A DNA stretch of 64,000 nucleotides from Jiulongibacter sediminis (GTDB lineage: Bacteria; Bacteroidota; Bacteroidia; Cytophagales; Spirosomataceae). The stretch covers positions 1,116,001 to 1,180,000 of the forward strand of contig NZ_LGTQ01000005.1 in assembly GCF_001306455.1 (NCBI RefSeq), written 5' to 3'. Each line of letters starts with the position of its first letter. Within the stretch, counting starts at the first letter, position 1. Below the pieces are notes generated by a model that saw only the letters and a program-made list of their open reading frames with translations, was not told the origin of the DNA and made no database searches. Below are positions 55,709 through 64,000 of the stretch, one piece after another. The translations under genes were made by a program, and so were the position numbers.

Positions 55709-56764
55709 CTATCGAATACGATGTCCTAAAAGAATCTCATGAATAAACTCCAGTTTTCTTTTAACCGGCTCTGATATAACAAAGGGATAAATATCAGGGA
55801 TACCCATAGAACGATTCAGGCTATTAATAGCAAAGAAAAGAGGAACGGTTTCCTCTATTATCTTTTGAAAAGACACATTGGTATAAGGGTCAACACTTTG
55901 AATCTCCATGTGCTCGGTATTCGCCAGATGTGGATCTCCCTTTAGGCCGAAATGATAGGCGGTATCCATCGCATTGATGATATGAAGGTAATGAGCCCAG
56001 GTCTCAGCCCAATCTTCCCATGGGTGAGCTGTGGCATATTGGCTGATAAACGAATTCTGCCAATTTTTCAATCCGCCTGTCTGATAATAAGTTTTAAGCG
56101 ATTGAGAATAATCAACCTTTTCATCTCCAAAAAGCTCTCTGAACCTTTGAAGGTGGTGCTCATCACTTAGAACAAGCCGGGGCCAGTAATAATGACCAAT
56201 CTCATGCCTGAAGTGCCCCGCAAGTGATCGATAAGGTTCTTCCAAAGAAAGACGTATTTGCTCACGCTGAATAGAATCGGCCTCCGAAAGTACTATTGTG
56301 ATTTCACCGCTTTTATGACCCGTCATCGGCTTATTCCCATTTTTATCAGGAACGGCTGATGACAAAAAATCAAAGCAAAACCCAGACAGGTCATTGTTTT
56401 TACTTATCACTGGTAGTCCCAATCGCTGTAACGAATAAATAAGCCTATGCTTTGCTTGCTCCAGCTTGGCCCAAAGTTCTTTATTTTCATCAATCCTCAG
56501 ATCAGGTATGGTTCTGTTGAGGTTACAAGCTGTGCAATATGATGACGATTTATACTCCGGAACGAGCCAGTTACAAACGCCATGTTCTACATTTTTGCAG
56601 TAGGTGTACTGAGTGCCATTAATGGACCATGAAGAATCATAAGATGAAAGAGCAAACATTTCATTCACTGAATCAACGTACCCCAGCAGATGACCACAGC
56701 CTCCGCAATAGGAGTTTTCAAAAAAGACCGGTTGGTAGCAATGATTACATTGAAAGATTCGCAT
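55709..56764 (-). CDS. Putative zinc metallopeptidase with zinc-ribbon N-terminus
   Basis: A 351-residue cytoplasmic protein. The N-terminus has two cysteine knuckles (Cys6, Cys9, Cys20, Cys23), and a second set of four cysteines lies at about 56-80, suggesting one or two zinc ribbons. The catalytic HEIGH motif is at 187-191 (FRHEIGHYYW). This agrees with the putative zinc-binding metallopeptidase family (Peptidase_Mx type, DUF2248). Its target is unknown. An inverted repeat ATGGTAT/ATACCAT (56763-56769, 56805-56811) overlaps the start codon. Confidence 0.82.
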   Translation of the reverse strand: MRIFQCNHCYQPVFFENSYCGGCGHLLGYVDSVNEMFALSSYDSSWSINGTQYTYCKNVEHGVCNWLVPEYKSSSYCTACNLNRTIPDLRIDENKELWAKLEQAKHRLIYSLQRLGLPVISKNNDLSGFCFDFLSSAVPDKNGNKPMTGHKSGEITIVLSEADSIQREQIRLSLEEPYRSLAGHFRHEIGHYYWPRLVLSDEHHLQRFRELFGDEKVDYSQSLKTYYQTGGLKNWQNSFISQYATAHPWEDWAETWAHYLHIINAMDTAYHFGLKGDPHLANTEHMEIQSVDPYTNVSFQKIIEETVPLFFAINSLNRSMGIPDIYPFVISEPVKRKLEFIHEILLGHRIR

Positions 56765-56964
56765 GGTATTGAATTAGGTGCACGATTAAACAAAAGAAAG
56801 TGCCATACCATTCAGTATTTCCTCTATATCTATAGTCCTACCTCAATGCCAGCAAAAAGTACTATTGTAGAAAAAACACCTCACCCTGCGTGTAGATAGG
56901 CAACACATTTGCTTCCCAGTCGACTCGCTGAAAAGAAACCAGCCGGAACATTGATTTAAGGACA

Positions 56965-57909
56965 ATGGCAAACAAAATCAATTCATCTATGTTTGAAACA
57001 GACCTTTCCGCTTATAGCGAGCCCCTACAACTTATAGTCGAAAAAGTGATTGGCTGGGGCAAAACGGCTATAACCATGCTTCCAAACTTCCTGGTTGCCG
57101 TAATCACTGTCGTCATTTTTGCACTCCTTGCTAAACTTTTAAGTAAAGTAATCCATAAAATCTTATCCAAAACAACCAGTAACCTCACCCTTCAAAAGCT
57201 CTTCAAAAGAGTGGTTTATTTTGCTGTTTTAGCCGTTGGACTTTTTGTGGCTCTGGGAATACTGGAATTAGATAAGACGGTAACTTCATTACTGGCAGGT
57301 GTAGGTGTCATAGGGCTGGCTCTTGGTTTTGCCTTTCAGGACATCGCCTCAAACTTTATTTCAGGAGTTATTCTCGCGGTCAGAAGTCCCATCAGCATTG
57401 GAGATATCATTGAAGTTTCAAGACACATGGGAACCGTAACGGATACAAACCTTCGTGTTACGACCATCAAAACCTTTCAAGGTCAGGAAGTTTTTATACC
57501 TAATTCTAATATCCTGCAAGACGCTATTGTCAATTATACCACATACGGCAAAAGAAGAGTTGATTTGGCCGTGGGAGTATCTTATGGTGAAGACCTCAGA
57601 AGGGTAAGAGAGATTGTTCTCAAAACCATCGAAAAAATGGATAACGTTATAGACCCTGAAAATACTATCTTTTCTTACACCGGCTTTGGCGGGAGCTCCA
57701 TTGATTTCGAAATTATGTTTTGGATTGAATACCCAAATAACCCGAGCTATCTGCAAATGAGAAGTGAGGCGATAATGTCCATCAAAGAAGCATTTGACCA
57801 AGCCAATATTACTATTCCGTTTCCTATCCGAACTTTGGATTTTGGTATTAAGGGTGGTCAAAAGCTTTCAGAAATGCAAATGCACATTAATGGAAGATCA
57901 GATAACTAG
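56965..57909 (+). CDS. MscS-type mechanosensitive channel
   Basis: A 314-residue inner-membrane protein with three hydrophobic helices (about 39-60, 82-105 and 112-135). The third is the glycine- and alanine-rich pore helix LLAGVGVIGLALGFAFQDIASNFISG, followed by the MscS beta domain (IGDIIEVSRHMGTVTDTNLRVTTIKTFQGQEVFIPNSNI) and a C-terminal alpha/beta domain. It releases solutes during hypo-osmotic shock. It has no accessory domain. It is divergent from the metallopeptidase gene. Confidence 0.94.
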   Translation: MANKINSSMFETDLSAYSEPLQLIVEKVIGWGKTAITMLPNFLVAVITVVIFALLAKLLSKVIHKILSKTTSNLTLQKLFKRVVYFAVLAVGLFVALGILELDKTVTSLLAGVGVIGLALGFAFQDIASNFISGVILAVRSPISIGDIIEVSRHMGTVTDTNLRVTTIKTFQGQEVFIPNSNILQDAIVNYTTYGKRRVDLAVGVSYGEDLRRVREIVLKTIEKMDNVIDPENTIFSYTGFGGSSIDFEIMFWIEYPNNPSYLQMRSEAIMSIKEAFDQANITIPFPIRTLDFGIKGGQKLSEMQMHINGRSDN

Positions 57910-57931
57910 AGGAACTAACAAGTCATATCAA

Positions 57932-57956
57932 GGCCGGGAATCCCGGTCTTTTTTTG
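57932..57956 (+). terminator. Terminator after the MscS gene
   Basis: CCGGGA (57934-57939) and TCCCGG (57941-57946) form a tight stem followed by a T-run (57949-57955). Confidence 0.75.
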
Positions 57957-58317
57957 TCTTCAAATTGATATCATTAACCCAAAAAATGTAAGAGATCTAA
58001 ACGGAAACAGTAGAGCAAAGAAAAAGCCTCCGAAAACCGGAGGCTTTTGTCTAACCCCTAAAATAAACCACTATTTTAAGATTATTATAACATGGCCGGT
58101 TTGGCCACAGATGTCTTTACTATAATAGAGTAACGTCATCACCCCCATCTGAGATTGCACAGTCTGCCACAATTTATTTAACGGTTCATTTACCATTAAC
58201 AGTCATTAACAAACCCCTCACTAAACCCTTCATTACCATCGCAGTCTAAAAACCAAATGATTGAAACAAACAAATGGTTGTACTCAATCTCAACTTTAAC
58301 TATAAATATTGTCAATT
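57957..58317. other. Long intergenic region with a second hairpin
   Basis: No gene is supported here. It holds a strong hairpin (58022-58048), a small inverted repeat TGGCC-N5-GGCCA (58093-58107) and three CATTAAC-like motifs (about 58192-58210). No exact TAnnTTTG box was found on either strand. The hairpin may end a short RNA on either strand. Confidence 0.4.
58022..58048. terminator. Orphan bidirectional terminator hairpin
   Basis: AAAAGCCTCCG (58022-58032) and CGGAGGCTTTT (58038-58048) form a perfect 11-bp stem with a 5-nt loop. It would work in both directions, with a slightly longer T-run on the minus strand. The + strand gene upstream already has its own terminator, and no minus-strand gene ends here. 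Confidence 0.7.
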
Positions 58318-58755
58318 ATGAAAAAGTTATTTGCCTTCGTCTTTTTGAGTTTATTTTTCGTAGGTACAACGTACGCCCAGTACGCAGGCAACCGAACCGA
58401 GGCCCGAAAGGGTAAAGTTTACGCAAGTAACGATTTTCACAGGGGGGCCTACGGCAGAAGTGTCCGAGGTGCCGGCATGAAAATCAACATAATGCAAAGA
58501 GAAGCCAGAGAGCGAATTGCCAATGGCATCATCAATGGAACGATTAATTCTTATGAAGCAGGAAGGCTTTTAGGAATTGCCGAAAAAATCGAAATAAAAG
58601 AAAACAGAATGTTACGCAATGGTCGCTTAACTGGAAATGAAGTAAGAGAGTTAGAGGACGATCTTATCAGATTGAATAAGATGATCATGCGAAACAAAAG
58701 AGATAATGACGTGGCCCCGGTAGATAACTACGGACGTCACGGAAGAAGATTCTAA
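58318..58755 (+). CDS. Small secreted basic protein
   Basis: A 145-residue protein from ATG 58318 (MKKLFAFVFLSLFFVGTTYAQ, a clear signal peptide); a TTG 9 bp upstream is less likely. The mature protein is rich in Arg, Lys, Asn and Gly with helical stretches (REARERIANGIINGTINSYEAG; EVRELEDDLIRLNKMIMRNKR). It is probably periplasmic or surface-exposed. A terminator follows. No family recognised. Confidence 0.72.
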   Translation: MKKLFAFVFLSLFFVGTTYAQYAGNRTEARKGKVYASNDFHRGAYGRSVRGAGMKINIMQREARERIANGIINGTINSYEAGRLLGIAEKIEIKENRMLRNGRLTGNEVRELEDDLIRLNKMIMRNKRDNDVAPVDNYGRHGRRF

Positions 58756-58789
58756 GGGTTAAATGAGTAATAGTTTTGAGTAATGGAAA

Positions 58790-58820
58790 CGGGCCGCCTT
58801 CTGGGTGGCCTGTTTTTTTT
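58790..58820 (+). terminator. Terminator after the small basic protein
   Basis: CGGGCCGCC (58790-58798) pairs with GGTGGCCTG (58804-58812) with two G-U pairs, followed by T residues at 58813-58820. Confidence 0.75.
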
Positions 58821-59484
58821 AAGTCAAAACACTCTCCAAATCTTCCAGACTTTTGATTTTCAAGTTAGCAATATTAAACTTCGGATCTTCAAACTCATGG
58901 TGACCAGGCACCGCCACAACCTGAGCACCGGAAGCTACAGCACCTTTCACTCCGCCGCCGGAGTCTTCCAAAATCAGACAATTTTCAATGGGCACGCCCA
59001 AAATCTTCGCAACCGTCAAATAAACAGCCGGATGTGGTTTATTGAATTCTTCAAGCTCGGCAGAGTGAAAAAAATCAAAGCTATCAGTAAGGTCAAATTT
59101 CTTTAAAACCATCCCGATCATATTGATTGGTGAGGCCGAAGCAAGACCTACCTTCCAATTCTTATTTTTCGCTAAACCGACAGCTTCTTTTAAACCGGGC
59201 ATCAAAGTGGCTTCGGTTTTTATAGCTTCAGTAGCTTCAGCAAAAAGATCACTTTCCATTTGATCAAAATCCGGGTTTGGCCACGGTTTACGCTGAAACC
59301 AGTATTGAATAACTTCTTTCACCGGTTTTCCGGTGGTTTCCAGACAGTTTTCGGTGGAAAGCTCCAAACCGACTTTGCCAAAAACAATTTTCTCAGCTTT
59401 GTGCCAGCAGGGCTCTGAATTAACCAAAAGGCCGTCCATATCAAATATGACGGCCTCTATAATATCTTTATTTATCTTACTCAT
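58819..59484 (-). CDS. HAD-family phosphatase, hexitol/sugar-phosphate type
   Basis: A 221-residue HAD hydrolase with the catalytic VIFDMDGLLVNSEP near 13-26 (Asp15 and Asp17), a cap domain, motif II in GLASASP near 115-121, a lysine in NKPHPAVYL and the metal-binding LILEDSGGGVKGAVASGA. It resembles the HxpB/YcjU group that acts on sugar phosphates; the true substrate is unknown. It is the last gene of the bshA operon, 1 bp after the ABC exporter. Confidence 0.87.
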   Translation of the reverse strand: MSKINKDIIEAVIFDMDGLLVNSEPCWHKAEKIVFGKVGLELSTENCLETTGKPVKEVIQYWFQRKPWPNPDFDQMESDLFAEATEAIKTEATLMPGLKEAVGLAKNKNWKVGLASASPINMIGMVLKKFDLTDSFDFFHSAELEEFNKPHPAVYLTVAKILGVPIENCLILEDSGGGVKGAVASGAQVVAVPGHHEFEDPKFNIANLKIKSLEDLESVLT

Positions 59485-59485
59485 A

Positions 59486-61270
59486 TTAAGCTTCTTCTTC
59501 CATGCTCATTTGCTTGTCGTACAGCTCTTTATATACGCCATTTGCATCAAGCAGACTTCCGTGCGTGCCTTGCTCCACTATTTTCCCGTCATCCAGAACC
59601 ACTATCTTATCAGCCAGTTTTGCAGAACTAACCCGGTGAGAGATAATCACAGAAGTTCTATTTTCCATAATCCTCTCCAGATTATTCAGAATCTTATTCT
59701 CTGTATTGGTGTCAACTGCCGAAAGGCAATCATCGAGAATAAGTAGTTTCGGCTCACGCACAATGGCTCTGGCAATAGATAGTCTTTGTTTCTGTCCACC
59801 TGAAAGCGTTACACCCCTCTCCCCTACTTCGGTTTCAAAACCATCTTTGAAGCCAAGGATATTCTCGTACAAGTCGGCATCTTTAGCTGCCTGTTCTATG
59901 GCCTCATCCTGAATTTCAGGACTTCCAAAGCGAATATTATTTCGGACGGACTCAGAGAACAAAAAGACATCCTGCGGCACATACCCTATCTGAGATCTCA
60001 GATTTTGAATATTATATTCTCTAATGTTATGATCGTCAATCAAAATATCACCGGAAGTGGTATCATACATCCTGAGTAATAAATTAGCGATGGTACTCTT
60101 CCCTGACCCAGTGGTCCCCAGAATTGCGACAGATTCGCCCGGTAAAACATCAAGATTAAAATCTTTAAGAGCATGAATACCCGAATCAGGATAAATAAAA
60201 TTGACATTCTCAAAATGAATAGCTCCGACGATTTCAGTCTTCAAATTTTTCTCTGAAATAATATCATTTTTGACATTCAAAAACTCATTGATGCGATCCT
60301 GCGAAGCCGCAGCCTGCTGAATTTGACTTGTGGTCCAGCCCAAAGCCGTCAAAGGCCAGGTGAGCATGAACACATACATGATAAATTCCGTGATATTACC
60401 CGGGGTCAGTAAACCGGCTACAATCTCCTGACCACCCACATACACACAAATCACCGTACTAAGCCCAATCAAAAACATGATCAACGGGAAGAACAAAGCA
60501 TCCACTTTGGTAAGATCAAGCTGTTTTTCACGATAAATATTGCTTTCCACCTCAAAACGCTCCAGCGAGCTTTTCTCACGGGCAAAAGCTTTGATGATAC
60601 GAATGCCACTAAAAGCCTCTTGTACGTAAGTTGAGAGCTTTGACAAGCTCTTCTGAATCATCGCCGAACGCTTATTGACAATACTACTCACAAAGAAAAT
60701 ACTGATAGAGAGCACCGGCATCGGTACTAATACCCACCAGGTTAATCTGGCATTGACAGAAAACATATAGCCCAAAATGAGGACCACTAAAGTCACCATA
60801 TTCAGCAAATACATGATGGAAGGGCCGATGTACATTCTCACTTTACCGACGTCCTCAGAAATACGAGCCATCAGATCGCCCGTCGAGTTTCTTCTGTAAA
60901 AGCTTAGTGGAAGCGATTGATAATGATCAAAAATCTCATTTTTCATGTCAAACTCCACATGGCGAGACATCACAATAATAGTTTGTCTTACCAAGAAGAG
61001 GAAAAAGCCTTTCAGGATGGCCATGACCAGAATAAGCACACCATACACGCTCAGGCTGTAAGCAAAAACACCATACATACTTTCCTGTAGATCAAGCCCA
61101 TCATACATGAAGTAGATGTCAATATTCTCCTTCACCAAATCCAGGGCATGACGTACTACCTGAGCTGGAATAACCCCAAAAAGGTTTGAGATTAAAGTAA
61201 ACAAAGCACCCAAAACAAGGTACCATTTGTACTTCCAGAGGTATTTATTCAGATATGCTAAACTTTTCAT
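59486..61270 (-). CDS. ABC exporter, fused permease-ATPase
   Basis: A 594-residue half-transporter with six transmembrane helices (about 15-310) and an ATPase domain with Walker A GTTGSGKST, signature LSGGQKQR and Walker B LLILDDCLSAVD. The usual catalytic Glu after Walker B is Asp, as in MdlA-type transporters, so two different half-transporters may work together or this one may act as a homodimer of reduced activity. The substrate is unknown. It lies in an operon after the NADH dehydrogenase gene (4-bp overlap) and before the HAD phosphatase. Confidence 0.9.
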   Translation of the reverse strand: MKSLAYLNKYLWKYKWYLVLGALFTLISNLFGVIPAQVVRHALDLVKENIDIYFMYDGLDLQESMYGVFAYSLSVYGVLILVMAILKGFFLFLVRQTIIVMSRHVEFDMKNEIFDHYQSLPLSFYRRNSTGDLMARISEDVGKVRMYIGPSIMYLLNMVTLVVLILGYMFSVNARLTWWVLVPMPVLSISIFFVSSIVNKRSAMIQKSLSKLSTYVQEAFSGIRIIKAFAREKSSLERFEVESNIYREKQLDLTKVDALFFPLIMFLIGLSTVICVYVGGQEIVAGLLTPGNITEFIMYVFMLTWPLTALGWTTSQIQQAAASQDRINEFLNVKNDIISEKNLKTEIVGAIHFENVNFIYPDSGIHALKDFNLDVLPGESVAILGTTGSGKSTIANLLLRMYDTTSGDILIDDHNIREYNIQNLRSQIGYVPQDVFLFSESVRNNIRFGSPEIQDEAIEQAAKDADLYENILGFKDGFETEVGERGVTLSGGQKQRLSIARAIVREPKLLILDDCLSAVDTNTENKILNNLERIMENRTSVIISHRVSSAKLADKIVVLDDGKIVEQGTHGSLLDANGVYKELYDKQMSMEEEA

Positions 61271-62586
61271 TTATTGACTTTACTCCGGTAAATGTTCGCT
61301 TCTATGGTCTTACCAAACAGCTTTGGTTTAATAATCAATCTTAAGGACTGGTCATAGGTGATGTAATTCCAGAGCCAATTGATAAACACCATGACTTTGT
61401 TTTTCAGGCCCAAGATACCCATCAAATGCACAAACATCCAGACCAACCATGCAAAACCACCCTGAAAACGCCAGTAAGGTAGATCAACGACGGCGAGATT
61501 TCGACCCACTGTGGCCATTGAACCCAGATCTTTATATTCAAATGGAGTCGTTTTTTCTCCTTTTATGAGTTGATAAATGTTTTGTGCCAGCAATTTCCCT
61601 TGCTGAATAGCCGGCTGTGCCATTTGCGGATGCCCATGAGGATATTCTTCAGAAATCATCATGGCCTGATCCCCAATAGCGAAAATATCTTCATATCCTT
61701 TCACCTGGCTTATTTCATTGACAAGCATACGACCATTCCTGGCATATGATTCCGGGTCAATTCCTTCAATCGTATTACTCTTAACACCAGCGGCCCAAAC
61801 CACATTATTGGTTCTGATTCTTTCACCCTTATTGGTTGTAGCGTATTTTCCGTCGAAATCTGCAATTCTCTCACCTAGCCGCAACGTAACTCCCAAGGCC
61901 TCCAGATAATCGGCTCCTTTTTCGGCAGCTTGTTCTGACATTCCAGGGAGTACACCGTTTGAGGATTGAAAAAGGTAGATTTTCATTTTGTTGAAATCCA
62001 GCTCAGCATAATCCTTTGGTAGAATGATGTTCCGCATTTCAGCCAAAGTTCCTGAAACTTCAACTCCCGTAGGACCTCCACCGACTACCACCACACTCAT
62101 CAGCCCTTCCTGTTCTACTTCGTCAGGTTCAGAGAGAGCGTCTTCAAAATTTTGCAGAACTCTGTTTCTCAAATAAATAGCCTCCGATACAGATTTCATT
62201 GGCATGGCATGTTTCTGAATATTGTCCATGCCATAATAATTGGTATCCGCCCCCATGCCAAGTACCAGGTAGTCATAATTGATAACCCCAATATCGGTTT
62301 GAAGCTGCTTTATTTGGGTATCAACAGAATTGACCACCGTTACTCTGACGTGAATATTTTTCTGGTGATGAAAGATTTTCCGGAGTGGAAAGGCGATGGA
62401 ACTGGGCTCCAGACCGGCCATAGCTACCTGATAAAACAGAGGCTGAAACTGGTGGAAATTGTTCTTATCAACCAGTACCACCTGTACATCATATTTGCAC
62501 AGTTTCTGGGCCAAAGTTAGGCCTCCAAAACCGGCACCGATGATTACTATTCTTTTTTGACCCGTTTCCGGTAAATTTGCAAACAT
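61267..62586 (-). CDS. NAD(P)/FAD-dependent oxidoreductase, type II NADH dehydrogenase-like
   Basis: A 439-residue flavoprotein. The FAD-binding VIIGAGFGGLTLAQKL near 14-30, the NADH-binding VVVVGGGPTGVEVSG near 164-178 and the FAD-contacting YEDIFAIGDQAM near 298 agree with NDH-2-type enzymes. A C-terminal hydrophobic region (about 375-415, FAWLVWMFVHLMGILGLKN) probably attaches to the membrane. It would pass electrons from NADH to quinone without pumping protons. It lies 10 bp after bshA. Confidence 0.88.
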   Translation of the reverse strand: MFANLPETGQKRIVIIGAGFGGLTLAQKLCKYDVQVVLVDKNNFHQFQPLFYQVAMAGLEPSSIAFPLRKIFHHQKNIHVRVTVVNSVDTQIKQLQTDIGVINYDYLVLGMGADTNYYGMDNIQKHAMPMKSVSEAIYLRNRVLQNFEDALSEPDEVEQEGLMSVVVVGGGPTGVEVSGTLAEMRNIILPKDYAELDFNKMKIYLFQSSNGVLPGMSEQAAEKGADYLEALGVTLRLGERIADFDGKYATTNKGERIRTNNVVWAAGVKSNTIEGIDPESYARNGRMLVNEISQVKGYEDIFAIGDQAMMISEEYPHGHPQMAQPAIQQGKLLAQNIYQLIKGEKTTPFEYKDLGSMATVGRNLAVVDLPYWRFQGGFAWLVWMFVHLMGILGLKNKVMVFINWLWNYITYDQSLRLIIKPKLFGKTIEANIYRSKVNK

Positions 62587-62596
62587 TCAGAAATTC

Positions 62597-63745
62597 TTAA
62601 TTAAGAGCCATGGTTTCTGCTTTTACCTTCTCTATGATCTTACGATAGTAGGCTTCGTACTTTGGCACTATATTCTTGATATCAAATTCCTTCGCTCTCT
62701 TCAAGGCATTTGTCTTAAATGTAGCCAGATTTTCATCAGAAAGTATATGCAAGGCATTTTTGACCATGTCATCCACATCGCCAATTTCGCTCATGAAGCC
62801 AGTGACTCCGTTGACGTTTAACTCAGGTAATCCACCGGCATTGGTACTGATCACAGGCACCTCACAGGCCATAGCTTCAAGGGCCGCTAAACCGAAACTC
62901 TCCTTTTCTGAAGGCATAAAAAAGAGATCAGCCACAGAAAGAACCTCTTCAATCACATCCAGTTTACCTATGAAACGAATGTCATCACACAGGCCAAGGT
63001 CTCTGCAGAGTTTCTCCATTTTGACACGCTCAGGGCCGTCACCAATCAGCAGAAGCTTTGACGGTATACTTTCTCTGATTTTGCCAAAGGCCGTAATTAC
63101 ATCCCCGATTCTCTTTACACGTCTGAAGTTCGAAATATGAACTATTAATTTCTCGTCGTTCGGACAAATGATTTTTTTGAAATGATCTTTTTCCTGCTTG
63201 TGGAATCTGCTCATATCCACAAAATTGGGAATTACTTCAATCTCGTTCGTGATTTTGAACGTGTTGAAAGTATCTTTTCTAAGGTCATCTGAAACCGCGG
63301 TTACCCCGTCAGACTTATTGATACTAAAAGTAACCACCGGTTTATAAGTTCTGTCTTTTCCCACTACAGTGATATCAGTACCATGCAGCGTAGTCACCAC
63401 CGGAATATGAATACCCTCTGTTTCCAGAATTTGCTTCGCCAAAAAAGCCGAAGTAGCATGAGGTATGGCATAATGCACATGCAACAGATCCAGCTTTTCG
63501 TACTTGACCACATCTACCATTTTACCGGCTAAAGCCGACTCATATGGAGCGTATTGAAAAAGAGGATAAGAAGAAATATCAACCTCGTGATAAAAAAGAT
63601 TCTCGTTAAAGAAGTCAAGTCTTATGGGCTGTGTGTAGGTGATAAAATGCACCTGATGACCATTTAGAGCCAATTCTTTGCCCAGCTCGGTGGCTACAAC
63701 ACCGCTACCCCCAAAAGTTGGATAGCATATTATACCAATTTTCAT
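62597..63745 (-). CDS. bshA: N-acetyl-alpha-D-glucosaminyl L-malate synthase BshA
   Basis: A 382-residue glycosyltransferase of the GT4 family. It begins MKIGIICYPTFGGSGVVATELGKEL and has the BshA-specific LLHVHYAIPHATSAFLAKQ near 91-109, NVPNFVDMSRFHK-like VIPNFVDMSRF near 189 and ESFGLAALEAMACEVPVI near 284. It makes the first intermediate of bacillithiol, a thiol used for redox protection and metal handling. The later genes bshB and bshC are not in the window. It starts the operon with ndh, the ABC exporter and the phosphatase; a near-perfect inverted repeat lies 45 bp upstream. Confidence 0.95.
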   Translation of the reverse strand: MKIGIICYPTFGGSGVVATELGKELALNGHQVHFITYTQPIRLDFFNENLFYHEVDISSYPLFQYAPYESALAGKMVDVVKYEKLDLLHVHYAIPHATSAFLAKQILETEGIHIPVVTTLHGTDITVVGKDRTYKPVVTFSINKSDGVTAVSDDLRKDTFNTFKITNEIEVIPNFVDMSRFHKQEKDHFKKIICPNDEKLIVHISNFRRVKRIGDVITAFGKIRESIPSKLLLIGDGPERVKMEKLCRDLGLCDDIRFIGKLDVIEEVLSVADLFFMPSEKESFGLAALEAMACEVPVISTNAGGLPELNVNGVTGFMSEIGDVDDMVKNALHILSDENLATFKTNALKRAKEFDIKNIVPKYEAYYRKIIEKVKAETMALN

Positions 63746-63789
63746 GTGTTTAATTTCTATTTATTTTCAGCGGTCACATGCGACCTTTG

Positions 63790-63838
63790 ATGATTGAAAT
63801 AATCATTCTCCTGAGTGATTAATGATAATTTCAATCAT
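63790..63838. repeat. Near-perfect inverted repeat upstream of bshA
   Basis: ATGATTGAAATAATCATT (63790-63807) and AATGATAATTTCAATCAT (63821-63838) are inverted over 18 bp with one mismatch, around 13 bases. There is no T-run, so it is not an ordinary terminator. A second shorter palindrome GGTCaCATGcGACC is at 63772-63785. No TAnnTTTG box was found between here and bshA. The remaining 160 bp to the window end hold nothing I can support. Confidence 0.5.
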
Positions 63839-64000
63839 GTCGGTTTCATTTTATAAACTTCTAAGTTTTGCTGTAATTAAGGGTACAAGTCAGCACCATA
63901 ACGCCTAATCTTTTTAAATAATTCTTCCGACTCTCACTCCTTTTGCTTTTATGATCGTTTATTTTGAAAGACGAATTCAAAACAGGCATGTTGCTCATTC

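Overview
The window is a piece of a Bacteroidota chromosome, most likely order Cytophagales. The evidence is the gliding-motility permease GldF, type IX secretion (T9SS) components and cargo with C-terminal sorting domains, a SusC/SusD pair, the bacillithiol enzyme BshA, and promoters with the Bacteroidota -7 box TAnnTTTG. Shine-Dalgarno sites are weak or missing, as usual in this phylum. No rRNA, tRNA, insertion sequence, prophage or CRISPR array was seen. Most of the window is ordinary core genome; accessory character is concentrated at about 43.1-54.6 kb.

Layout. 0-7.2 kb: gldF, a PhzF enzyme, queA, ispD, a YjjX-type NTPase, an MMPL/RND exporter and miaE. 7.2-16.4 kb: the T9SS plug protein divergent from a T9SS cargo protein, an ABC-F ATPase and a susCD pair. 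16.6-22.9 kb: a housekeeping run miaB, sigma-54 activator, lptE, a small gene, secG, groES, groEL. 23-32.5 kb: a lipoprotein, pyrG followed 7 bp later by a seven-repeat Ig-like surface protein, a ceramidase-like hydrolase, and a TPR histidine kinase with its LytTR regulator. 32.6-43 kb: carbonic anhydrase with a SulP transporter, a small acidic protein, an RNA methyltransferase, an LRR-merR-dprA operon and alaS. 43-54.6 kb: an AT-rich PIN-like gene, an AraC regulator next to a structured promoter, the operon it probably controls (whose last gene is frameshifted), an acetyltransferase, an esterase-TPR lipoprotein, an MFS transporter and several hypothetical genes. 54.8-64 kb: proC, a zinc metallopeptidase, an MscS channel and the operon bshA-ndh-ABC exporter-HAD phosphatase.

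Genes that plausibly work together. MiaB and MiaE act in sequence on A37 of tRNA. The SulP transporter and beta-carbonic anhydrase look like an inorganic-carbon module. The plug protein belongs to the secretion system that exports the two sorting-domain proteins in the window. LptE and SecG serve the envelope. The AraC gene ends 12 bp before two direct repeats of TGGCCTN5GTCAA, 21 bp apart, just upstream of a TAnnTTTG box, so it probably activates the downstream lipoprotein-DUF4386-oxidoreductase operon.

No complete new multi-gene system could be demonstrated. The best leads are the AraC operator region (46380-46469), the AT-rich PIN-like gene (43181-44602), repeated TGTCA motifs upstream of groES, a near-perfect 18-bp inverted repeat upstream of bshA, and an orphan terminator hairpin at 58022-58048 that may mark a small RNA.
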